From NCBI GenBank assembly GCA_030043175.1, contig JASHYD010001233.1, forward strand, positions 1 through 6,347: a DNA stretch of 6,347 bases, given 5' to 3'. Position 1 is the first letter of the stretch, and every line of letters begins with the position of its first letter. This stretch comes from Xanthobacteraceae bacterium (lineage in GTDB: Bacteria > Pseudomonadota > Alphaproteobacteria > Rhizobiales > Xanthobacteraceae). Both the position numbers and the translations under genes were made by a program. The notes beneath the pieces are model-generated. The model had not been told where the DNA came from. It ran no database searches and saw only the letters and a list, made by a program, of their open reading frames with translations. Below are positions 1 through 5,512 of the stretch, piece by piece.

Positions 1-458
1 ATACCAAAATTCTGATCGAATTCAATTGCGGGTCTTCTGGCGGTGTTTTCGCCTACGATAAAGATTGCGACCAAGGTCCGGCCTTCGAAGCGAAGATCTT
101 GAAAGGTGCTAACGCCCGTTCCCAGAAGCCTCCGCGCAGTCCCGGTCGTGCGTGTTGCACGCTGAACCTTTTTGGCATCTGAGTAAATCTCCTCGAAAGT
201 ACTCGAGCGAAATTGATTGCGATATAAACGGCGAACGAATATGCGACCTGTCACGCTGAAGTAGAAATCATCCGTAAACTGGTTATACGAGGTAATGAGT
301 TTGCCGGTATTTTCGTCCTCAAATACAATTTGGCCACTGCGATAAATCGTTACAGATTTTCCGTAGAGCTGGCGAGGTACCTGCGTTGCAGCGGCGTCAG
401 CCTCGAAGCTGAAGGAAAATAGCGAGAATAAGATGAGCGAAAGGATGATGCGTGCCAT
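1..458 (-). CDS. Secreted hypothetical protein, GKSV/IEFDxxF family (partial, runs off left edge)
   Basis: The frame is open for 152 codons from an ATG at 458 to the window edge, so the C-terminus is missing. The start follows a GAGGG ribosome site at 466-470 with a 7-base spacer. Residues 1-23 form a Sec-type signal peptide: Arg3, a hydrophobic run rich in Leu, Ile and Phe, and an ADA-like cleavage site near 20-23. The mature part contains LYGKSVTIY, a basic middle section (FVRRLYRNQF, KKVQRATRT) and ends with GENTARRPAIEFDQNFG. From memory this matches a common Bradyrhizobium family of about 150-200-residue exported proteins of unknown function, whose missing C-terminus normally carries two cysteines and a GNxF ending. 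The decayed copy at 555-797 shows just such an ending. Function is unknown; export to the periplasm or outside is inferred from the signal peptide. Codon use is visibly less GC-rich than in the genes on the right. Confidence 0.85.
   Translation of the reverse strand, partial: MARIILSLILFSLFSFSFEADAAATQVPRQLYGKSVTIYRSGQIVFEDENTGKLITSYNQFTDDFYFSVTGRIFVRRLYRNQFRSSTFEEIYSDAKKVQRATRTTGTARRLLGTGVSTFQDLRFEGRTLVAIFIVGENTARRPAIEFDQNFG
3..26. repeat. Direct repeat, copy 1 (inside secreted-protein gene)
   Basis: This 24-base stretch is identical to 702-725, an offset of 699 bases. It encodes IEFDQNFG on the minus strand in both places. Similarity continues at a lower level to about position 90 here and 790 in the other copy, as expected for diverged paralogues. 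Confidence 0.9.
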
Positions 459-554
459 TTTCTAGCCCTCAAAGGAATTGGTCACATCGAACTATAAAAC
501 TCAAGATGCGTCGCGTGCCCCCGTCACGCGTATGAGCGCCAGGAACGGGCGGCA

Positions 555-797
555 TCACTGCTGAAACGCGTTCCCATCCTGGATCGTGCAACGACGGTCT
601 GTGACTTGTCGGGATATTAATCGCTGGATAGCGCCATCCCAGGATGTTCGGCGAACGGGCTTGCCGTTGTCGCTGCCTTGAATGCCTGTCGAGGTGCATA
701 AACCAAAATTCTGATCGAATTCAATGGTCATTCTGTTCGCGCCGTTTTCACCGAACATTGCAATTGCGATAAAAGCCCGGCATTCGAAGTAGTGATG
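555..797 (-). pseudogene. C-terminal remnant of a paralogue of the secreted protein at 1-458
   Basis: Eighty codons are open between an in-frame TAG at 798-800 and a TGA at 555-557. The segment YFECRAFIAIAMFGENG through IEFDQNFG aligns residue by residue with the end of the visible neighbour (RFEGRTLVAIFIVGENT through IEFDQNFG), and 24 bases are identical. Beyond that it supplies the typical family C-terminus: Cys after FDQNFGL, a second Cys in RRCTIQDGNAF, then stop. The N-terminal half, signal peptide and start region are absent, and upstream of 797 no frame resembles the neighbour. The in-frame ATG at 758 has no ribosome site and would begin inside the conserved domain. I therefore read this as a truncated copy from a tandem duplication or recombination and not as a working small gene. 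Confidence 0.8.
702..725. repeat. Direct repeat, copy 2 (inside the remnant)
   Basis: Identical over 24 bases to 3-26, in the same orientation and reading frame. It marks the best-conserved part of the duplicated gene and could serve as a site for recombination between the two copies. Confidence 0.9.
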
Positions 798-1905
798 CTA
801 TGCCAGGGCATTTTCCCGCCGCCTGTCGCAAGAACCGGATGGGTGTTCTTCTGTGTCGGATCGGAGCCAACCTGCTCGTATGTGCGCGAACCAACAATAA
901 GTTGCGGGAAATCTGGTTATCCGACATTAACCGCAAGCCGATCGTGACGGACACGGTCGGAGACGACAGCACTACGGCGCCCAAGTATTCCACCGTTCGC
1001 GGGATATGAGATGCTTGGCGACCAAAGTCTATATTCTCGTCAAACCAGAATTAAAAAGGGCGGCTGCGTCGCACCGTCCGCGAAGCTGGCAGCCTGAAAA
1101 TACACGGGGAGCGGTTGTATTTCTCACAGTTGCACTACAGGGTCGGTTCGTTGACCATCAGCTCACGGATTGAGCCTCCTATAAGCCATCGTCGGTGGCT
1201 CGTCGTCTCCTCAAGGGCTACGCCCCGCGCCTATCAGGGAGGTGACACCAATTAACAAGTACGCGGCAGCCACAGCTAGTGATCGCGCTCAACATCACGA
1301 TGCTCGCGCTTGCCGTTTCATTCGGCCCCTGGAGGTTTCTTATGGCCCGAAACGAAGGAGCCTGCGACAGCACGGCGCGCGGTCTGCGTCTGTGGGCTAA
1401 TCGGTGTCATTGCAGCTTCGAGTGCTATCGGCAGTACCGCTATGCCGTGAGGTTGCCGTGCTCGCCGGGACCGCCGGGTTGGCATGAAGGATTGTGTGAG
1501 CAGCGTGTGGTTCCGGTCGAGGCGGCTCATGCATGCCTGGCGACATGCGTGAAAGCGAAGGAGGCCTCTCGACACTAGTCGCGCCAGGGCTTTAGATATG
1601 TCCGCCGTGGGCGGATTTCGCCACCCTGGCATCTGCTTCTCGTCAACGTTGATCACTGGCCAAGTTGTGGACACTGTCTACGGCGCCTTCTACTAAGAAC
1701 ATCACAAGGATCAGCCGCTGCAGCGCCTGGCACCGCTCAGAGTGCGACAACATTATCTTCGGAATCTGCCGGGCAATCTGTCGGCCCGTTCGATCCAATT
1801 GGGCACAGAACGCCAACTTACCGCAGTGGCCGAAGTAGCACCGGGCGTCGTCACGCCAGCGCATCGAATCCCTGCGGGCACGTCAAATTTCAGACTTTTT
1901 TCGGG
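798..1905. other. 1.1 kb with no convincing intact gene; probable gene debris
   Basis: Several short frames are open here, but none has a good start, ribosome site and recognisable product together. On the plus strand, 800-1009 has an ATG and 69 codons but no clear ribosome site. 1055-1255 is open for 66 codons without a usual start (it contains LKIHGERLYFSQLHYRVG). 1279-1578 begins with a hydrophobic stretch (IALNITMLALAVSFGPW). A different frame ending at 1450 carries another hydrophobic run (VCVCGLIGVIAASSAIG). A GGGAGG at 1238-1243 precedes only a frame that soon breaks. Hydrophobic segments in different frames so close together suggest one or more frameshifted membrane-protein genes, but this is inference. 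On the minus strand, 1643-1864 and 1318-1674 are open but unrecognised. I saw no tRNA, rRNA or transposase motif. Confidence 0.5.
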
Positions 1906-2664
1906 ATGAGGCTTGAAAATTCAGCACAGTTGCGGCAGAAAAGCGACTGCGAATCGACGGATTTCGGTCACATAGGGCGCTCGATGTCTCCAGTACTTAA
2001 GGCGCCAATCACGACCCTACCTCACATCAAAGCACCAACGACTGTAGCTAATGCCAAGTCGTTTGAGACCGACGGGTGGATATCCACTCCGTTGTTGCGT
2101 CAGCCGAGCAATCCACTCTCTCGTCGGACGAAATTGTTGATCGCAGTTGGGGTCGCTACGCTACCTGCTTGTTATTTCATCTTTAGAAATTCTGATAGCC
2201 CGATCGAGCTTGCGGCCGCACCGCAAGCTACAGTCAACATACCGCCCGTTGAATTTCTGCCGTCACGAGAAGCTCGGGCTCCCGCGGCCGCTGATACCAG
2301 TGTCGAGAGCCGAATTGAGTCGGATGCTCAAAGAGCACCGTTGCAGACGACGGCGCCTTCGGACCTGAAATCGGCTCAAAGCGGGATTGCGGCGAGACCA
2401 TCACATACGTTGCCAGGAAGAGGAAGCCGGCCCTTCGCGACAAGCGAGCAGGATTCTAACTGCTTTCCATCTGCTTCGGCTGTGCGGCTCGAACATCCGG
2501 GAGGATGGCCGTCCTGGACCCTGAGAGCACCTGGTCATGTGGGCGCGAGATGCTGGCACGTCGCAACGCGAACCGCAGCCCCTGACCGCTCAAGTGAGAT
2601 GCGAAGAAAGGAGACAGCCCCATCAACGGGGAAAGTTGACCCTGCGCTATTCGGCTTATTTTAA
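1906..2664 (+). CDS. Membrane-anchored hypothetical protein with C-terminal SWTLRAPGH...CW motif
   Basis: The 252-codon frame has three parts. Residues 1-72 are hydrophilic; residues 73-94 (RRTKLLIAV... to ...CYFIFR) form a single membrane segment preceded by basic residues, which favours a cytoplasmic N-terminus. A Pro/Ala/Ser-rich linker runs from about 100 to 180. Residues 186-222 form a compact motif region, CFPSASAVRLEHPGGWPSW then TLRAPGHVGARCW, with Cys186 and Cys216 that could pair in the periplasm. From memory this C-terminal motif recurs at the end of rhizobial hypothetical proteins; no function is established to my knowledge. The start is uncertain: ATG at 1906 has only a weak GGG upstream, and ATG at 1984 (MSPVLKAPITT) is an alternative, also with a weak site. 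No neighbour on the same strand lies close enough to suggest an operon. Confidence 0.7.
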   Translation: MRLENSAQLRQKSDCESTDFGHIGRSMSPVLKAPITTLPHIKAPTTVANAKSFETDGWISTPLLRQPSNPLSRRTKLLIAVGVATLPACYFIFRNSDSPIELAAAPQATVNIPPVEFLPSREARAPAAADTSVESRIESDAQRAPLQTTAPSDLKSAQSGIAARPSHTLPGRGSRPFATSEQDSNCFPSASAVRLEHPGGWPSWTLRAPGHVGARCWHVATRTAAPDRSSEMRRKETAPSTGKVDPALFGLF

Positions 2665-2905
2665 AAACGCCCGCTCTACTGTGGCCCCGTCTACGGACCA
2701 CGGCGCGACAGGGGGCTGTGTGAGGCAACTGAAGCGCGCGGCCTCACGCTGCAAGGCTGCCGCCCGGGCGGCGTTCCTGATCACCTATTCCAATTCTCAA
2801 CTGCGCTCCCGCTGCACGGCGATGCTGGCGGGATTACGGACCTTGATCCACACGCGGCACGGGCTCCTCTGTATGGAAGCGCATCACTGGTCCTTCAACC
2901 CCTTC

Positions 2906-2965
2906 CTCCTCGCCGCCTCTGCCTCGGCCCTCCTCGCTGCCTCGGCCCTCCTCGCTGCCTCGGCC
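2906..2965. repeat. Short tandem repeat, 18-base unit CTCCTCGCTGCCTCGGCC
   Basis: Two perfect copies of the unit lie back to back at 2930-2947 and 2948-2965. A 24-base variant unit with an extra CTCTGC-like insertion precedes them at 2906-2929, and a partial echo (CCTCGCCTCTGCCTCGGCC) follows near 2972-2990. The tract is pyrimidine-rich on the plus strand. The unit length is a multiple of three, so copy number could change without breaking an open frame, but no gene is supported across it. Confidence 0.85.
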
Positions 2966-3102
2966 GCTAACCCCTCGCCTCTGCCTCGGCCATCCGGTCG
3001 CCGCTTTGAATTCCGGCAGCCCTAACAATGGCAGACCGCCAACCTTTCGTACCCGAATGGGAACCTTGACTGACCGTGGTAGTTGCCCACTGGGAACCAG
3101 CC

Positions 3103-3109
3103 GGGAGGG
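3103..3109 (+). promoter_or_regulatory. Ribosome binding site of the lipoprotein gene
   Basis: GGGAGGG lies four bases before ATG 3114. It fixes the start at the signal peptide and excludes the upstream in-frame ATG at 3006, which has no such site and would put 36 hydrophilic residues ahead of the signal sequence. Confidence 0.75.
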
Positions 3110-3113
3110 TACT

Positions 3114-3329
3114 ATGAGGCCAATTGGCATTATTGCAATCGCGGCTGTTTCAGCTCCCCTGCTTGCGAGCTGCTTCGGCTCGGACTATTCCAAAGAACCA
3201 TGGATGACGCATGACCGACAGTGCGAGCAATTGGGCTTCGCGCGGGGTACTCCAGAACACGACAAATGCCGGATCGAACTGGCCCGCGAAGCGACGCCAC
3301 AAGGGGCATCTCGAGCTACGACCGACTGA
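3114..3329 (+). CDS. Small lipoprotein with CxxxGFxxGTxxxxxC motif
   Basis: The product is 71 residues. It begins MRPIGIIAIAAVSAPLLASC, a lipoprotein signal peptide with lipobox LLASC, so Cys20 is expected to be lipidated and the mature protein anchored to a membrane on the periplasmic side. The mature part has Cys37 and Cys52 in CEQLGFARGTPEHDKC, a spacing I recall from many short rhizobial lipoproteins of unknown function. The remaining tail is Ala/Thr/Arg-rich. The length is normal for that type and nothing is broken. The gene stands alone on the plus strand and converges with the coiled-coil membrane protein gene 348 bases further on. Role unknown; an envelope location is inferred from the lipobox. 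Confidence 0.85.
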   Translation: MRPIGIIAIAAVSAPLLASCFGSDYSKEPWMTHDRQCEQLGFARGTPEHDKCRIELAREATPQGASRATTD

Positions 3330-3677
3330 CGCGATTTGTCACCGACCTTCATCGCCCCGTCAAACGCATGGCAAAGGTTTCTGCGTCTTCTGGCTTCGCG
3401 AAACAGAACTCCTGTGCTCAGGCGGGAGCGCGCAGGACCTCCCTTGCTCTAAACGCGCGTAAACGGGTTTTCTGGCGCCGACTCCTTGCTTGGAGGGTAC
3501 AGGAGGGGGCAAAGGAGTCGGGGCGCACCATCCGCCGACCCACTGGCGGCCCCTGTACGTTTAGTTGGCGCGCGGTACGCCGATAGGAGATGCCCGGCGG
3601 AACTGTCGCCGGCCCGTCTGACTCGCACCAGGTCCGGCCTTTCCGAAAGCTCCAACAAGCAAGGACCGGGGCCACCG
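3330..3677. other. 348-base gap between convergent genes
   Basis: Both strands are open in several overlapping frames, but all look like GC-rich shadows: Arg-rich products, no starts with ribosome sites and no family resemblance. The only structure I can support is the hairpin at 3475-3526. Confidence 0.6.
3475..3526. repeat. Inverted repeat (hairpin) between convergent genes
   Basis: GACTCCTTGC (3480-3489) pairs with GCAAAGGAGTC (3509-3519) with one bulged A. An outer GCGCC (3475-3479) pairs with GGCGC (3522-3526) after two unpaired G. The loop is 19 bases and G-rich. Because it lies between a plus gene ending at 3329 and a minus gene ending at 3678, it could stop transcription from either side, but neither strand shows the T-run of an intrinsic terminator. 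A terminator role is inference. Confidence 0.55.
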
Positions 3678-4400
3678 TCAGGGGCGGGTCGGTTCTGGCG
3701 AGGCCCGCGATACGGGCTTGGGCTTGGAGGCGGAGGCAGGGCGCGATACGGGCTTCGGCGCGGAGGCGGAGGCAGGCCGCGGCGAAGTCTCTGGGTTCTT
3801 CGAAAGGATCGACTGCTCTAGTTTCACGATCTCGCGCGTCGTCTGCTCCTGGTCGGCTGTGAACTGGTCGAGGGTGCGCGTCATCTGCTCCACGCTGTGC
3901 ATCATCTGCTCTTGACTTGCGGCGATCCGTTCGACGCTGCGCGCTATCTGCTGTTGACTTGTGGCGATCTGGTTTGCGCTGCTCGTCATTTGCTCCTGAC
4001 TGGAGGCAATATTGGTGGCTATCCGGTCGATGTCTTGCCGTACCGCGTCGAGATCGAGCGATATTGCGTTGGGGTGCTGCTGGTCCGGAGAAGACGCCGT
4101 TCGCGAGGTCAGCCCGATCACGTCAGGCGCGTTCTGTGAAACGGGTTCGGCTTGCGGCGCCAACCAGCCAAGCTGCGGGTACGAGCTTGCGACGATCTCT
4201 CTGACTGGATTGCCATACGACAGCCAAACCAAGACGGCAGAGACGCCGATGCAAAAAATTATCAGGAAGCGGACGATGGCGACCACGACTCGCTTGCCAA
4301 CCGAGGATCCCCCGTTTGGATGCCCGCTCTTTGTCAGGTCGGCCGAGCGAACAGTAGGCAATGCGTCTGCGGGGGGCTCGGATTGCGTGGGGTTTGGCAT
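3678..4400 (-). CDS. Single-pass membrane protein with periodic coiled coil and Pro/Ala-rich tail
   Basis: The product is 240 residues. Residues 1-35 are a hydrophilic N-terminus with basic GKR just before the membrane segment (about 37-60, VVVAIVRFLIIFCIGVSAVL). The conserved-looking SSYPQLGWLAPQ is at 72-83 and SPDQQ at 104-108. A coiled coil spans roughly 111-200, in which a 14-residue unit of the type SxxxIAxSQxQI repeats at least three times. The tail (203-240) is Pro, Ala, Ser and Lys-rich and holds two near-identical 12-residue units starting RPASAS. From memory this layout is widespread in Bradyrhizobium and relatives as a hypothetical protein, usually with a shorter coiled coil, so the 14-residue expansion may be local. 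The expected topology is N-terminus inside and coiled coil in the periplasm. ATG 4400 is supported by a ribosome site. Function unknown; a structural or scaffold role is only a guess. Confidence 0.88.
   Translation of the reverse strand: MPNPTQSEPPADALPTVRSADLTKSGHPNGGSSVGKRVVVAIVRFLIIFCIGVSAVLVWLSYGNPVREIVASSYPQLGWLAPQAEPVSQNAPDVIGLTSRTASSPDQQHPNAISLDLDAVRQDIDRIATNIASSQEQMTSSANQIATSQQQIARSVERIAASQEQMMHSVEQMTRTLDQFTADQEQTTREIVKLEQSILSKNPETSPRPASASAPKPVSRPASASKPKPVSRASPEPTRP
3707..3776. repeat. 36-base tandem repeat encoding the RPASASxPKPVS tail
   Basis: Two units start at 3707 and 3743, each opening with GCGATACGGGCTT and ending with GAGGCGGAGGCAGG. The 36-base period equals 12 codons, so the repeat keeps the reading frame of the membrane protein and duplicates a Pro/Ala/Ser/Lys motif. 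Confidence 0.85.
3906..4031. repeat. 42-base repeats encoding 14-residue coiled-coil units
   Basis: Three units start at 3906, 3948 and 3990. Each opens with a form of CTGCTSTTGACTT followed by GGCGAT or a variant. The exact 42-base period is 14 codons, or two heptads, which preserves coiled-coil register. Weaker related units flank on both sides. Confidence 0.8.
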
Positions 4401-4407
4401 GGCACTA

Positions 4408-4413
4408 ACCTCC
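4408..4413 (-). promoter_or_regulatory. Ribosome binding site of the coiled-coil membrane protein
   Basis: On the minus strand GGAGGT lies seven bases before ATG 4400. It is a near-ideal site and settles the start. Confidence 0.8.
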
Positions 4414-4546
4414 GTCTGTACCGTGTTCCAATAGCCGGCTTCGTCCGCGAAAAACGCGAGCGCCGCGCGAAAAACCTACTCCTTCTCTCACGCGCCAGCC
4501 AACGCCGGCCGCAAGGGGGCGGCCCAGCTGGCGGGTCTGCGTTCAA

Positions 4547-4755
4547 TCAGTCTTCAAGCGCCCGCCGACCGGCATTGGTGATGCTGACACGGCCGACAAG
4601 TTGGCCGCCAGCCTTCTCGCGCTGATTACAAAACCGGCACGGATGCGGGCTGCTAACGTCCTGCGCGTAAAGCCGTTGGCGAACATGGTTGTGTCGGTAG
4701 GTCCCAAAGGCCGATCAGGCAGGTAGAACCCCCGCCCCTCTCTGTAGGGGGGCAT
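4547..4755 (-). pseudogene. Small hypothetical gene broken by a frameshift
   Basis: From ATG 4755 the frame reads MPPYREGRGFYLPD then NGFTRRTLAARIRAGFVIS. It then turns into an unlikely Ala/Arg/Leu string that stops at 4543. If the frame is shifted near 4617-4628 (one base missing, or two extra), the reading continues as REKAGGQLVGRVSITNAGRRALED and stops at TGA 4547-4549. ITxAGRRALE endings after a G-x-L-V turn are, from memory, typical of short rhizobial winged-helix-like proteins whose N-part carries an xGFY..D motif, so the joined product of about 68 residues looks like the original gene. Its start overlaps the stop of the upstream frame as TAATG. Either the gene is dead or there is a sequencing error in the GCGCGAGAAGG stretch. 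Function unknown; DNA binding would be a guess. Confidence 0.65.
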
Positions 4756-5105
4756 TATCGCGAGAGGAACCGGGGCCACGCGAGGTGCGCGGAGATAGCC
4801 TCACGCAACCAGCCCAACGCCGTCCGCAGCGGTGGCGTTCCGGCAAGCTGGCCACCGGCTCGCTCGTACTGGCGCGGTTGGGCCGGCGGCCCGCAACTCC
4901 CGCCGCCTCCGAAGCCTGCGGCCCGCTTCTTGCACCGCTGACCGTGCGTGCTGGCCCTCACCTGGTCCCGTGCGTAGGATCCCGGCTCCCTGATACCCGG
5001 CACAGGGGGCTGGGACCGCTTTCTTTGCCAAGGCGCTGCTTGCTTCGCGCTGGGTTTGCGGCCGCGCCCCTAGGCAAATTCCTGTTCGTCATAGGTGCTT
5101 CTCAT
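4755..5105 (-). pseudogene. Open frame interrupted by an amber codon at position 12 (possible gene remnant)
   Basis: ATG 5105 starts MRSTYDEQEFA, then meets TAG at 5070-5072. The same frame then continues without a stop for 104 more codons to TAA at 4755-4757, through GRGRKPSAKQAAPWQRKRSQ, PPVPGIREPGSYARDQVRAS and a Gly/Pro-rich section. The first 60 codons beyond the amber look like a plausible basic protein; the rest is less convincing. The final TAA overlaps the next ATG as TAATG, a coupling arrangement common in bacterial operons. I do not recognise a family. Other frames on both strands are also open because of high GC (minus 4801-5031 begins MAKKAVPAPCAG; a plus frame spans 4785-5675), so coding status is uncertain. 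A start at GTG 5003 without the first part is an alternative. Confidence 0.35.
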
Positions 5106-5150
5106 AACCTGCAGCCCGATCGGCGGAGCCCGCACCAACGGCCGCCTGCG

Positions 5151-5378
5151 TTAACCGTGCGTGAGCCCTGTCTCTCTTTCGAGCCGCTCAGCCAGTTGCT
5201 CGTAGCGCTCAGCGATACTGCGCATCCCTTCCCGAGCGTGTGCGTCGTTGAACGTATCAGCTCGAGCGAGGATTTCCTCCGCACGCTCTCGACACTCTCT
5301 AGCAAGTTCCATAAGTCTTTCGTCGCACACGGGACAACCCCGGCAGATGCAACGTTTTCGGCGAACCGGCAGCGCCAT
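5151..5378 (-). CDS. Small helical hypothetical protein (RAEEILARA...IAERYEQLAERLE type)
   Basis: The frame encodes up to 75 residues. Residues 19-66 are two amphipathic helices, DERLMELARECRERAEEIL and a second one around MRSIAERYEQLAERLERE, joined by ADTFNDAHAREG. I recall this two-helix pattern as very common in short Bradyrhizobium hypothetical proteins of 55-75 residues with no assigned function. The start is uncertain. ATG 5378 has no ribosome site and adds a basic, Cys-rich leader (CICRGCPVC) that could be spurious or a metal-binding knuckle. ATG 5312 would begin MELARECRERAEE after only a weak GAAAG. A good homologue alignment would decide. It lies 132 bases downstream of the next gene on the same strand, with a large inverted repeat between them. 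Confidence 0.65.
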   Translation of the reverse strand: MALPVRRKRCICRGCPVCDERLMELARECRERAEEILARADTFNDAHAREGMRSIAERYEQLAERLERETGLTHG

Positions 5379-5454
5379 AAGTTTACGGAACAGCTACCAA
5401 GCGGAGCCAAATACTTGTCGTCCGGGCCACGCTCTTTTTTGCCGCCATCAGCCC

Positions 5455-5512
5455 GATCCTTCTTCTGGCCTTGGAGACCAGAACGGGAACTCCCGTTCTG
5501 GAGGCCAGGATC
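5455..5512. repeat. Large imperfect inverted repeat overlapping a stop codon
   Basis: The core is a perfect 11-base inverted repeat, CCAGAACGGGA (5478-5488) with TCCCGTTCTGG (5491-5501), separated by two bases. The right arm continues directly into AGGCCAG (5502-5508), which pairs with CTGGCCT (5465-5471) across a one-sided six-base bulge. GATC at both ends can extend it. That gives 18 paired bases plus four. It overlaps the TGA of the 5511-5780 gene, the usual place for a terminator, but no T-run follows on either strand, so it may instead slow 3' decay, act as a Rho-linked pause or be a mobile palindromic element. Confidence 0.8.

Larger units (their letters stand above)
2665..3113. other. 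449-base gap without a recognised gene; low-complexity tract
   Basis: A plus-strand frame (2537-3025) stays open across most of this gap. It overlaps the preceding gene out of frame, has no supported start and reads as Arg/Ala-rich filler plus the repeat LLAASA, so I do not call it. The gap contains a perfect 14-base palindrome, GCCGCCCGGGCGGC (2759-2772), and a tandem repeat (2906-2965). A 13-codon frame at 3028-3069 (MADRQPFVPEWEP) is too short to judge. Confidence 0.5.

Noticed and set aside
379..396. Imperfect palindrome TCAGCCTCGAAGCTGA, similar to the core of a tts box
   Set aside because: It lies inside the signal-peptide coding region of the gene at 1-458, where it encodes FSFEADA; a promoter element there is unlikely and the second half of the box is missing.
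2537..3025. A 162-codon plus-strand frame with LLAASA repeats
   Set aside because: It begins inside the 252-residue gene in another frame, lacks a ribosome site, and its repeat section simply translates the tandem repeat at 2906-2965.
2834..3130. A minus-strand frame with Gly/Arg/Glu repeats (GRGSEE)
   Set aside because: It is the opposite-strand reading of the same tandem repeat and overlaps the lipoprotein start and ribosome site; there is no independent support.
3486..3862. Plus-strand frames rich in Gly/Arg opposite the coiled-coil gene
   Set aside because: They mirror the 36-base repeat of the minus-strand gene, which has a strong ribosome site, membrane segment and family resemblance.
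4446..4475. CGCGAAAAAC occurring twice, 20 bases apart, upstream of the coiled-coil gene
   Set aside because: It could be an operator pair, but two 10-base copies in a short GC-rich leader with no known matching regulator are not enough to call a site.
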